DNA of 14,033 nucleotides, from positions 1 to 14,033 of the forward strand of contig DATCGY010000037.1 in the NCBI GenBank assembly GCA_036508635.1. Reading direction: 5' to 3'. The notes below the pieces were generated by a model. The model saw nothing but the letters and a program-made list of their open reading frames with translations, did no database searches and was not told the DNA's origin. This DNA is from FEN-727 sp036508635 (GTDB lineage: Bacteria; Actinomycetota; Geothermincolia; Fen-727; Anoxymicrobiaceae). A program made the position numbers and the translations under genes. Numbering within the stretch: the first letter of the stretch is position 1; each line of letters starts with the position of its first letter. Shown here piece by piece: positions 1 to 6,026 of the stretch.

Positions 1-426
1 CTCGTGCTACTCATCGGCATCATCGGGCTGGTCGTCGCGACCGTGCTCGGCACGATAACGTTCGGCGCCGCTTTCGGCGCGCATATCACTTTCGCCGGGT
101 ATTTCGCTTTCATCCCCGCGGCAAGCGCACTGTTCATCGCGATAGCGGGCTATTCGATCTTCTTCTCGGCTATACTCAAGGACGCCCGCCGCGTCGCGAT
201 GGCAGCGGGTGGGCTTACGCTCGTCTTCTACATGCTGCACTTCGCGGGCGCGTACTCCAGCATCGCGGACAAGATCGACTGGCTCGGCATCTTCCATTAC
301 TACGATGTCTTAAAGGTGCTCGACAGCGGCAACGTCCCGGTCAAGAGCATCCTCGTCCTTCTCGCATTCGGAGCCGTCGGTTTCTCCGCCGCCCTTCTCG
401 CCTTCCGCCACAAAGACGTCAACTAG
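1..426 (+). CDS. ABC-2 type transporter permease, C-terminal part (5' end outside window)
   Basis: The reading frame is open from the first base, so the gene starts upstream of the window. About 141 residues remain, mostly hydrophobic, with roughly four membrane segments: residues 3-22, 28-55, 65-85 and 115-133. The piece ends in AFRHKDVN, which resembles the F-x-R/H-(R/K)-D tail of ABC-2 family integral membrane permeases. Such permeases pair with a separate ATPase to export drugs, polysaccharides, lipids or peptides; the substrate cannot be told from this fragment. The gene is convergent with the minus-strand transposase, and its stop codon is only a few bases from the first copy of the transposon end repeat. 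The family call rests on the membrane pattern and the tail motif; no ATPase is visible beside it here. Confidence 0.65.
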   Translation, partial: LVLLIGIIGLVVATVLGTITFGAAFGAHITFAGYFAFIPAASALFIAIAGYSIFFSAILKDARRVAMAAGGLTLVFYMLHFAGAYSSIADKIDWLGIFHYYDVLKVLDSGNVPVKSILVLLAFGAVGFSAALLAFRHKDVN

Positions 427-446
427 GATTTTCATCAAGCTGGGGG

Positions 447-523
447 TCATGGGGGTCAGGTCTTTTATTGTTTATCCTTTTCTCGTCATGGGGGTCAGGT
501 CTTTTATTGTTCGTCCTTTTCTC
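447..523. repeat. Two tandem 39-bp units: REP-like end plus the tail of the transposase gene
   Basis: The 38 bases from 447 and the 38 bases from 486 are identical except for two adjacent positions (TA versus CG after ATTGTT). Each begins TCATGGGGGTCAGG and ends CCTTTTCTC. The second copy contains the last codons and the TAA stop (504-506) of the transposase gene, so the first copy is a duplicated gene tail lying just outside the gene. A further partial GGGGGTCA precedes the first copy at 442-449. Confidence 0.85.
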
Positions 524-1364
524 TCTGGTTTTTCAGAATGTTGCTGACGGTTGAGTAGTGCAGGTTCAGGTGTTCAGCTATCCTGCTTATTTCATACCCG
601 TATTTCTCGTGGGCAATTGCCATTTGCCTGTTTCTGTCACCCAGGCTTGAGACGTCGGAGAAGATCTCATCGAGAGGAAGTCTCACTGGATAGCGTTCCT
701 TCCTTATGATCTCCTGGCTCCTGTTCTCCTTCTCTATGAGATCTTTCACTTCAAGTGTGAAATCATCGCTCCCCAGGATGAATCCGGCTTTCAGGTCTTC
801 CCATATCGTTTCATCTTTCTTATCACTCACGAAACTCCTGAAAAGCTTTACCGCTTTATCCCTGTCGTGCGAGAAGCAGGACAGGATGAGATCCGGTTCC
901 GTCAGGTGGTTATCTTTTGTCCTGCCCACTGTTGTTTCATGATAACTGCTCCATCTATAGACGGATGGATCATCTACGAGGCCTGCCCCCACCGGATTCC
1001 TTACGATGTAGCGGACAAGGGCGAGGAAGTATTCGTCTTTGTCGCAGATGATCGCCTTATACCTGCCCTGAAACAGGTGACCCGTTCTGTTGAGTTTCTT
1101 GTTGAAGCCCTGGGTGTAGATACCGTTTATCTGCCTCATTGCCTCGGATAGGTTCGGGCGACATGTCTCAACCAGCAGGTGATAATGATTGTCCATCAGG
1201 CAGTAGGAGTGGATTATCAGGCCGTACCTGTTCTTTATTGATTTCAGTACAGAGATGAACAGCTCTCTGGAAGAATCGTCTTTGAATACTATCTGCCCGT
1301 TATTTCCCCTGGTTGTCACGTGGTAGAGGGCACCCGGGTATTCTATTCTGAGTGGCCGGCTCAT
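504..1364 (-). CDS. REP-associated tyrosine transposase (RAYT, Y1/HUH family)
   Basis: The 286-residue protein has the Y1 transposase hallmarks. These are the start MSRPLRIEYPGALYHVTTRG, the metal-binding HUH motif in MDNHYHLLV (H60 and H62), the GHLFQGRYK segment (95-103) and the candidate catalytic tyrosine Y119 in RYIVRNPVGAGLV. The C-terminal third is longer than in IS200 transposases. It ends in a helix-turn-helix (about 252-280, ISRIAEHLNLHYSTVSNILK), typical of RAYTs and probably used for DNA binding. Known family members nick single-stranded DNA at REP hairpins. The ATG at 1362-1364 is the only start that keeps the conserved N-terminus; no good ribosome site precedes it, suggesting weak expression. 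The last codons and stop lie inside the REP-like repeat. The frame is intact and all key residues are present, so the enzyme may be active. Confidence 0.9.
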   Translation of the reverse strand: MSRPLRIEYPGALYHVTTRGNNGQIVFKDDSSRELFISVLKSIKNRYGLIIHSYCLMDNHYHLLVETCRPNLSEAMRQINGIYTQGFNKKLNRTGHLFQGRYKAIICDKDEYFLALVRYIVRNPVGAGLVDDPSVYRWSSYHETTVGRTKDNHLTEPDLILSCFSHDRDKAVKLFRSFVSDKKDETIWEDLKAGFILGSDDFTLEVKDLIEKENRSQEIIRKERYPVRLPLDEIFSDVSSLGDRNRQMAIAHEKYGYEISRIAEHLNLHYSTVSNILKNQREKDEQ

Positions 1365-1402
1365 AGGAGCAGTCTATCATATGCTTGTATTGGTTAGCAA
1401 TA

Positions 1403-1495
1403 AACAATAAAAGACCTGACCCCTTGATGGTGTGACCCCTTGATGGTGCTTGATGGTGAGAGGGTCAACAATAAAAGACCTGACCCCTTGATGGT
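1403..1495. repeat. Two right-end copies of the RAYT repeat with a CTTGATGGTG minisatellite between
   Basis: AACAATAAAAGACCTGACCC occurs at 1403 and again at 1467, each followed by CTTGATGGT. Between them CTTGATGGTG recurs (1421-1432, 1439-1448 and 1449-1458), the middle one preceded by another TGACCCC. The array is the inverted counterpart of the left-end repeats. Its outer edge shares base 1495 with the stop codon of the neighbouring permease gene. Confidence 0.85.
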
Positions 1496-2697
1496 TACCG
1501 GCCGGCTATCTCGTCGAGGATCTTGGCTCGTGTTACGAGTATGGAGGGGATTGTGGCCGAGATGATAGCGACAAAGATCACAGACCAGGCGCGGGCGTTA
1601 AAGTCGGCGGCGTTGGCTATCAGCTTGACGTCACCGATGGGTATCGCGAAAGGATGCCAGTTGAAATAGGGCACAATGATGCCAAAGAAGATCGCGAGCC
1701 CGAGACCGACACCCAGCACAGAATAGACGATCGCCTGGAAAACGTAGGTGGTGCGGATCAGGTATGACTTTATGCCGATAGCCCGGAGTATGCCGATCTC
1801 CTGGCGCCTGTGGTTGATCTCCACGTAGATGATGATGAAGATGACGACGGCGGCTATGAGGAACCCCACCGTGGTCAGAAGCGCGTTGATGGTGATGAAG
1901 CTGCTTGTAACGCTCTTGGCGACGCCCGCGGAATCCTGCCAGGGTGAGACGGTCACTCCGAGGTTCGCTTTCTTGATCTCTTTTATGACCTGGTTCTCGA
2001 GCTCCGGCTTGTCGGTGCGGACGACTATCTTCGTGGCCATGTCCGTCATCTGCGGGGCCAGTTTATCGAGTGCGCTGTTCGTGATATAGGCGTTGTAGTC
2101 GGACATCATGTTCTTGGTGAAGTAGATTCCCTTTACGGTGAAGACCTTGCTGAACGCGTTGGTCGACAGGACCACCTTGTCGCCCACGTTGGCGCCCTTC
2201 AGGGAGGTGGAGTTGAGCTCGACCTTGGGGCCGCCGGCCACCTGCCTGCCGATGATTATCTTGTCGGTGTCGCCGGGCGAGAGGTACGAACCGTGCGACA
2301 TATGCTTCGAGATAATCAGCGTCTTGCTGTCCAGTGCCGGGTCGACCGCGTATATCCCGTAGTTGCCCTGGACCGTCCCCAGCTTAAGGCTCCCGGGGAC
2401 GAGAGTCTGGTCGCTCACGGCCTTCACGCCGGGGATCTTCTCTATGGCGGCCATCTTCGCCGAGACCCCGTCCAGGAAATCCCTTCCCGGCAGAGCGCTT
2501 ACGGTGACGTCGCCGGCGGAAGTCTGTATCACCTGCTTGTCCGATGTCTCCGTAACGCCGTGAAAGAGCGAGTTCACGAAGACGAGATTGATGAAGGCGA
2601 CCGACATCAGGAATATGGTCAGCAGGAGAGTCCACTTGTTGCCGCGCTTCAGGAACCGCCAGATGAGAAAGAACGGGATGCGAAACTCGTTACTCAT
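1495..2697 (-). CDS. ABC transporter permease, FtsX/MacB/LolC type
   Basis: The 400-residue membrane protein has the FtsX-family layout. There is one membrane segment near the N-terminus (about 23-44), then a large extracytoplasmic MacB-like domain (about 45-265) with sequences such as KIPGVKAVSDQTLVPGSL. Three C-terminal membrane segments follow (about 270-297, 315-345 and 368-392). The cytoplasmic loop NHRRQEIGILRAIGIKS (about 298-315) is the conserved coupling segment of these permeases. Members move lipids, lipoproteins, peptides or drugs by a mechanotransmission mechanism; the substrate is unknown here. The start codon overlaps the stop of the ATPase gene by four bases (ATGA, 2694-2697), so the two are translationally coupled and almost certainly form one transporter. 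The gene ends at the border of the RAYT element. Confidence 0.88.
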   Translation of the reverse strand: MSNEFRIPFFLIWRFLKRGNKWTLLLTIFLMSVAFINLVFVNSLFHGVTETSDKQVIQTSAGDVTVSALPGRDFLDGVSAKMAAIEKIPGVKAVSDQTLVPGSLKLGTVQGNYGIYAVDPALDSKTLIISKHMSHGSYLSPGDTDKIIIGRQVAGGPKVELNSTSLKGANVGDKVVLSTNAFSKVFTVKGIYFTKNMMSDYNAYITNSALDKLAPQMTDMATKIVVRTDKPELENQVIKEIKKANLGVTVSPWQDSAGVAKSVTSSFITINALLTTVGFLIAAVVIFIIIYVEINHRRQEIGILRAIGIKSYLIRTTYVFQAIVYSVLGVGLGLAIFFGIIVPYFNWHPFAIPIGDVKLIANAADFNARAWSVIFVAIISATIPSILVTRAKILDEIAGR

Positions 2698-3368
2698 GCC
2701 AGCTCACCGTCCGCAAGCCTGATGAGACGGTTGCCGTACTGGGTCTCCTCCTGTTCGTGCGTGACCATCACGATAGTGCGCCCCTGTTCTTCGTTGAGTT
2801 TCTTGAAGACGTCAAGGACTTCGGCCGCGGCGACGGTGTCGAGGTTCGCGGTGGGCTCGTCGGCGAACATAACCATCGGGTCGTTTATGAGCGACCGGGC
2901 GATGGCAACCTTCTGCTGCTCGCCGCCGGATAGCTGCGATGGAAGGTGCTCGTGCTTGCCTTTAAGCTCAACCGCCTCGAGGAGCTCGGCCGCTTTTTTC
3001 CTGCCCGGTTTCGGGTTGCCGATCATCATCGCAGGCAGGAGCACGTTCTCGAGAGCGGTAAGTTCGCCTATCAGTGCGAACTCCTGGAACACGTAGCCGA
3101 GGTCACGGAGCCTCATCCGCGAGCGCTTCTTCTCGTGGAGGCGTGTCACCTCGATGTCGTTGAAATGGATAGTTCCCGATGTGGGGAGGTCGAGCAACCC
3201 GAGCTGGTGCATGAGGGTCGATTTGCCGGATCCGTTGCGTCCGGTCACCATCACGAAGTCGCCCTTATCGATGGTCAGTGAGACACCCTTGAGGGCGGGC
3301 ACCTTCACCTCTCCCAGGTCGTAGGTCTTTACAAGGTCTTCCACCCTGATTAGTACATCGCCGGACAT
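2694..3368 (-). CDS. ABC transporter ATP-binding protein, LolD/MacB type
   Basis: The 224-residue nucleotide-binding subunit is complete. It has Walker A GRNGSGKST (43-51), a Q-loop glutamine in YVFQEF (Q95), signature LSGGEQQKVAIARS (146-159), Walker B VMFADEPTANLD (166-177) and switch histidine H204 in VTHEQ. The first Walker A residues are GRN instead of the more usual GPS, a tolerated variation. It should hydrolyse ATP to drive the FtsX-type permease encoded immediately downstream with a four-base overlap. The ATG at 3366-3368 is preceded by a strong ribosome site (GGAGGAG, six bases away) and lies three bases after the MarR stop codon, placing all three genes in one transcript. The length is normal for a stand-alone LolD-like ATPase. 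Confidence 0.93.
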   Translation of the reverse strand: MSGDVLIRVEDLVKTYDLGEVKVPALKGVSLTIDKGDFVMVTGRNGSGKSTLMHQLGLLDLPTSGTIHFNDIEVTRLHEKKRSRMRLRDLGYVFQEFALIGELTALENVLLPAMMIGNPKPGRKKAAELLEAVELKGKHEHLPSQLSGGEQQKVAIARSLINDPMVMFADEPTANLDTVAAAEVLDVFKKLNEEQGRTIVMVTHEQEETQYGNRLIRLADGELA

Positions 3369-3371
3369 GTG

Positions 3372-3821
3372 TTACTCCTCCAGTCTGGCGTCGATCTTTT
3401 CGAGGAGCGTGAGAAAGCCCTGTCTTTCCTGCAGGTTGACCTCCTCGAATACTCCGTTCAACTTTTCCATGTGGCACCCGAGCATCGCCTCGGCATACTC
3501 CTTGCCCTGCTTGGAAAGTGATAGAAGAACCATTCGGCGGTCGGTATCGGCGTGCCTCCGATCGATCAGCCCTTTGTCTACGAGCCTGTCCGCGGTCCTG
3601 GTAGCGACCCCCTGCGAGATCTTGAGCAGGCTGGCCACCTCGCTCATGCTCGAGGTTCCGTTCTCGAGCAAAGCGTAAAGCATGAGGACCTGTGGATAAG
3701 ATAGCTCGACCTCCGGGTGCATATCCGCGCCCGAGCCTCGAAGATTGCGCATTATGTGCAAGATGAGAGTAATCGTCTGGCGCGTGAAGCTCGATACGCT
3801 TGCTTCCTGTTTATGTGCCAT
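3372..3821 (-). CDS. MarR family transcriptional regulator
   Basis: The 149-residue protein has the MarR winged helix-turn-helix at about 40-105. This includes SSMSEVASLLKISQGVATRT (57-76, helix-turn-helix) and the wing DRRHADTDRRMVLLSLS (87-103), whose D-x-R-R residues are the family signature. The flanking N- and C-terminal helices would form the dimer interface. It is the first gene of an operon with an ABC exporter, so it probably represses its own operon and responds to a ligand exported by the pump, as many MarR proteins do. A palindromic operator candidate overlaps the promoter directly upstream. The ATG at 3819-3821 is chosen because an AAGGAG ribosome site precedes it (GGAG is 10 bases away) and the next upstream sequence is the promoter. 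Confidence 0.9.
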   Translation of the reverse strand: MAHKQEASVSSFTRQTITLILHIMRNLRGSGADMHPEVELSYPQVLMLYALLENGTSSMSEVASLLKISQGVATRTADRLVDKGLIDRRHADTDRRMVLLSLSKQGKEYAEAMLGCHMEKLNGVFEEVNLQERQGFLTLLEKIDARLEE

Positions 3822-3836
3822 TCCGAATATACTCCT

Positions 3837-3860
3837 TTTGCATTGTTTGCGTTATGCAAA
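3837..3860 (-). promoter_or_regulatory. Probable MarR operator (TTTGCAT-N10-ATGCAAA)
   Basis: A perfect inverted repeat with seven-base arms, TTTGCAT at 3837-3843 and ATGCAAA at 3854-3860, has a ten-base spacer. A second nested dyad, TTTGC-N5-GCAAA (3846-3860), shares the right arm. The repeat overlaps the -10 box and the expected transcription start of the MarR operon, the usual place for an autorepressor site. Binding by the adjacent MarR protein is inferred. Confidence 0.65.
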
Positions 3861-3887
3861 TATACTCTCCCGCAAACGTCCCGTCAA
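3859..3887 (-). promoter_or_regulatory. Sigma-70-type promoter of the MarR-ABC operon
   Basis: On the minus strand the sequence reads TTGACG (3887-3882), a 17-base spacer, then TATATT (3864-3859). Both boxes are one base from consensus with ideal spacing. The expected start of transcription is near 3852, about 30 bases before the MarR start codon. Confidence 0.7.
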
Positions 3888-3895
3888 CATCTTTT

Positions 3896-3930
3896 CCCCT
3901 CCCCCTCGAGTGGGGAGGGTCAGGGTGTGG
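3896..3930. repeat. CTCGAG-centred GC-rich palindromic repeat, copy A
   Basis: CCCCTCCCCCTCGAG is followed by TGGGGAGGGTCAGGGTGTGG. It is a slightly degenerate version of the copy at 8870-8905 and directly abuts the REPIN-like element at 3947. Confidence 0.75.
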
Positions 3931-3946
3931 CTGGCGCTAACGCCCC

Positions 3947-4041
3947 CCTTCAAAAAATGGGGTCAGATCTGTTTTTTCAAGGGGGAAATCTGTCGAGCAG
4001 GATAGGGGTTCAAAAACAGATCTGACCCCATTTCTTGAAGG
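3947..4041. repeat. REPIN-like element 1: 30-bp inverted repeat, GGGGTCAGATCTG core
   Basis: The left arm (3947-3976) and right arm (4012-4041) are reverse complements over 30 bases with a single mismatch (3954 against 4034), separated by 35 bases. The arms carry ATGGGGTCAGATCTG. This matches the start of the RAYT end repeat (GGGGTCAGGTCT) except for one base in the core. The layout, two inverted REP-like units with a short middle, is that of a REPIN, the non-autonomous element RAYTs are thought to mobilise. The right arm runs into the coding end of the glycosyltransferase remnant. Confidence 0.8.
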
Positions 4042-4258
4042 TTACCAACTCTTGCATGTAGCCTACGACGCAGGTGGGCGACATGATGAACTGGTACAAG
4101 AGTACGAACATGACAACGCCAAGCCGGTTCCGCCGCACTTTCAGACCCAGCACGTTGAAGATCTTTTTCTCTTTCCAGTACATCACAAAGACGACAAGGA
4201 ACGTCAGCGGCAGGACGAGCAGGGTCAGCGGGCCCACGATATAAAACCGCCCTGTCAT
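4010..4258 (-). pseudogene. C-terminal stump of a membrane glycosyltransferase (family 2 type)
   Basis: An 82-residue open frame contains two membrane segments (about 4-27 and 45-66). The sequence MSPTCVVGYMQELVTFKKW looks to me like the C-terminal membrane end of membrane-bound family 2 glycosyltransferases. The catalytic N-terminal domain (D-x-D, Q-x-x-R-W) is absent. An in-frame TAG lies 15 bases upstream of the only ATG, and no ribosome site is visible. The last nine residues (FKKWGQICF) and the stop codon are encoded by the right arm of the REPIN-like element, so the natural end has been replaced or trimmed. I read it as a decayed remnant left after deletion of the 5' part. A functional small two-helix membrane protein is possible but less likely. 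Confidence 0.5.
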
Positions 4259-4291
4259 GGCGAATTTCGACTACCCACCACCCAAATCTTA

Positions 4292-4317
4292 TATAATTGC
4301 TGATGGTCGGCGACCAT
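4292..4317 (+). promoter_or_regulatory. Candidate -10 box and 15-bp palindromic operator upstream of the acyl-CoA synthetase gene
   Basis: TATAAT at 4292-4297 is a consensus -10 box in the plus direction; the best -35 match (TTCGAC, 4266-4271) is poor and 20 bases away. Immediately after it lies the perfect dyad ATGGTCG-G-CGACCAT (4303-4317), covering the expected transcription start. The combination suggests a regulated promoter for the gene starting at 4386. No regulator for it is identifiable in the window. Confidence 0.35.
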
Positions 4318-4385
4318 TGCATGCCGGCCATTGTTGCGTTCTATCAACCAAGGGCACCAACGAACACGGCAGGTGGTAGCAGAAG

Positions 4386-5867
4386 ATGAACGGACCATCC
4401 GGCACCGCGGCACAGCTCAAGAATCTCAGTCACGTTTTCAAACCCAGGTCGGTCGCCTTCGTCGGGGCGACGGAGGGGATGCCCAAGTGGGGATTCGTCA
4501 TATTCAACAACATCATCTGCGGCGGGTTCGAGGGTAAGCTCTACCCGGTGAACCCCAGCAGGGAGACGGTGGCGGGCTACAAGTGCTACCCGACGGTCGG
4601 AGACATACCCGACGACGTGGACCTGGCCGTCTTCACCGTGCCCGCGAGGTCCGTCATAAGCGCCCTCGACGATTGCGTGGCAAAAGGCGTGAAAGCGGCC
4701 GTTGTCATCACCGCCGGTTTCAAGGAGCTCGGCGATGAAGGCGCGGCTCTGCAGGCCGAGATGGTTGCCAGGGCTTCAGCCGCCGGTATCGCCCTGGTGG
4801 GCCCAAACGGAGAGGGCGTCAGCTGCCCCTCGTTCGCGCTCTACTCCTGGATGCCTATCTTCTACCCGAAGCCCGGGCCGATCAGCGTTGTCGCTCAAAG
4901 TGGCAACATCCTCAACATGTTGATAGGCCACGGGCTGGACTCGGGCTTCGGGCTGTCCAAGGGCGTATCCAGCGGTAACGAAGCCCAGTTGAAGACCGAG
5001 GACTACCTCTGCTACTTCGCGGACGACCCCGATACCGACGTTATCGTGTCCTATGTCGAGGGTATCGAAGACGGGCAGCACTTCTTCGAGCTCGCGCGCC
5101 GGGCAACCAGCCGCAAGCCGGTAGTCATGCTGAAGGGAGGGCGCTCGAACACCGGGATGCGGGCAGCGATGTCCCATACCGGGGCGATGGCCGTTTCCGA
5201 CAAGGTGTTCGAATCGGCTTGCAGGCAGGCGGGCATAGTGCTGGCCCGGAGCATCAGGGAGGCGGGCATCACCGCCGCCGCCTTCGTCAAGCGTCCCCTT
5301 CCCCAAGGCAAGCGCGTAGGCATTGTGACCGGTGGAGGCGGGCTCGGTGTGATAGCCGCGGACGCGTGCGCGGATTACGGCCTGGAGGTGCCCCGCTTCT
5401 CCAGGGAGACCCTCGAGAAGATCGCGGGATACCTGCCGGACTACTTTGTCCCCGGCAATCCTGTCGACCTTGTGGCGGGGCTCGACCTCACGGTTTTAAA
5501 GCCGATTATCGAGACCGTGATGCGGAGCGGCGAGGTGGACTCCGTCATGTTCATCTTCGTGGAGTCGCAACGAAACAAGGGCCCGAACGTCCAGGAGTGC
5601 GGGGGGACCGGAGTCGATATGGGCAAGTTCTGGGACGTCGCGATGCAAGCCGTCCGTCCCCACCTGGAAGAGCTGAACGTGCTGGCTCGCGAGAGCGGTA
5701 TTCCTCTCTACTTCACAGCCAATGTCGATTCGGGAGGCATCGCCGGCAAAGACCTGATGAACGGCGATTCGCCGATGATTTTCAAGGAAGTCGAAGCCTC
5801 CTGCGCCGCGATCAGCGCGATGGCGCAATACCACGAATACCTGGAGCATTCGCGCACCGGCGAATAA
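4386..5867 (+). CDS. Acyl-CoA synthetase (NDP-forming), alpha-type subunit without ATP-grasp domain
   Basis: The 493-residue protein resembles the alpha subunit of ADP-forming acetyl/acyl-CoA synthetase, which interconverts acyl-CoA, ADP and phosphate with acid, CoA and ATP. Visible parts are a CoA-binding Rossmann domain (about 15-115, FKPRSVAFVGAT and LYPVNPSRETVAGYKCYPTV), a first ligase-CoA domain with VGPN (138-141) and QSGN (171-174), and the phospho-histidine loop SHTGAMA (H264). A second ligase domain includes VTGGGGLGVIAAD and PGNPVDL (356-362). The ATP-grasp (beta) domain present in fused homologues of about 700 residues is missing, and no beta gene is beside it. A partner must be encoded elsewhere or the protein has another job. 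VGPNGEGV replaces the common VGPNCLG. The start follows a weak AGGTGG site. The substrate is not predictable. Confidence 0.85.
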   Translation: MNGPSGTAAQLKNLSHVFKPRSVAFVGATEGMPKWGFVIFNNIICGGFEGKLYPVNPSRETVAGYKCYPTVGDIPDDVDLAVFTVPARSVISALDDCVAKGVKAAVVITAGFKELGDEGAALQAEMVARASAAGIALVGPNGEGVSCPSFALYSWMPIFYPKPGPISVVAQSGNILNMLIGHGLDSGFGLSKGVSSGNEAQLKTEDYLCYFADDPDTDVIVSYVEGIEDGQHFFELARRATSRKPVVMLKGGRSNTGMRAAMSHTGAMAVSDKVFESACRQAGIVLARSIREAGITAAAFVKRPLPQGKRVGIVTGGGGLGVIAADACADYGLEVPRFSRETLEKIAGYLPDYFVPGNPVDLVAGLDLTVLKPIIETVMRSGEVDSVMFIFVESQRNKGPNVQECGGTGVDMGKFWDVAMQAVRPHLEELNVLARESGIPLYFTANVDSGGIAGKDLMNGDSPMIFKEVEASCAAISAMAQYHEYLEHSRTGE

Positions 5868-5882
5868 ACCCGCGCGGGGTTT
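5866..5882 (+). terminator. Weak hairpin at the end of the acyl-CoA synthetase gene
   Basis: AAACCC-GCGCG-GGGTTT starts at the stop codon and could form a six-pair stem with a five-base loop. Only three U residues follow, within the stem itself, so intrinsic termination would be weak. Confidence 0.3.
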
Positions 5883-6026
5883 CGGGATCCTCGTTACAGT
5901 TCGTCTCTCCATGTGACAGACCCGTACCTTCGAGAGACCTTCTCGTGCATCTTTTCGCGATTCGGTGAAACCGTTGATGCTACACTCAAGTTGAGTCGGA
6001 GGGCGTTCATTTCCCACACTGGATTC

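Larger units (their letters stand above)
433..1495 (-). mobile_element. RAYT transposase unit with inverted, duplicated REP-like ends
   Basis: The transposase gene is bracketed by inverted copies of GGGGTCAGGTCTTTTATTG. Two copies lie in direct orientation on the left (from 452 and 491) and two complementary copies on the right (1403-1423 and 1467-1487). The match extends outward into CATCAAG on the left (433-439) and CTTGATG on the right (1488-1494). The right end touches the stop codon of the ABC permease gene (TAA on the minus strand, 1495-1497), so the element was probably inserted exactly at the end of that gene or brought its own border. RAYTs are domesticated relatives of IS200/IS605 Y1 transposases that act on REP hairpins. 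No target-site duplication is evident. The boundaries are my inference from the repeat extent. Confidence 0.7.

Noticed and set aside
2293..3096. 267-codon open frame on the plus strand
   Set aside because: Antisense to the ABC permease and ATPase, whose motifs are unambiguous; no domain.
3896..4041. CRISPR array
   Set aside because: Repeats are inverted, adjacent and few, without regular spacers or cas genes; they fit REP/REPIN-type elements.
5219..5968. 249-codon open frame on the plus strand
   Set aside because: Overlaps the acyl-CoA synthetase gene in another frame, is extremely Arg/Gly-rich and has no recognisable motif.
5913..6026. N-terminal extension of the sirtuin from the GTG at 5913
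   Set aside because: The 38 extra residues show no conserved feature, the GTG has no ribosome site, and sirtuins usually begin near the ATG at 6027; an unrecognised extension cannot be fully excluded.
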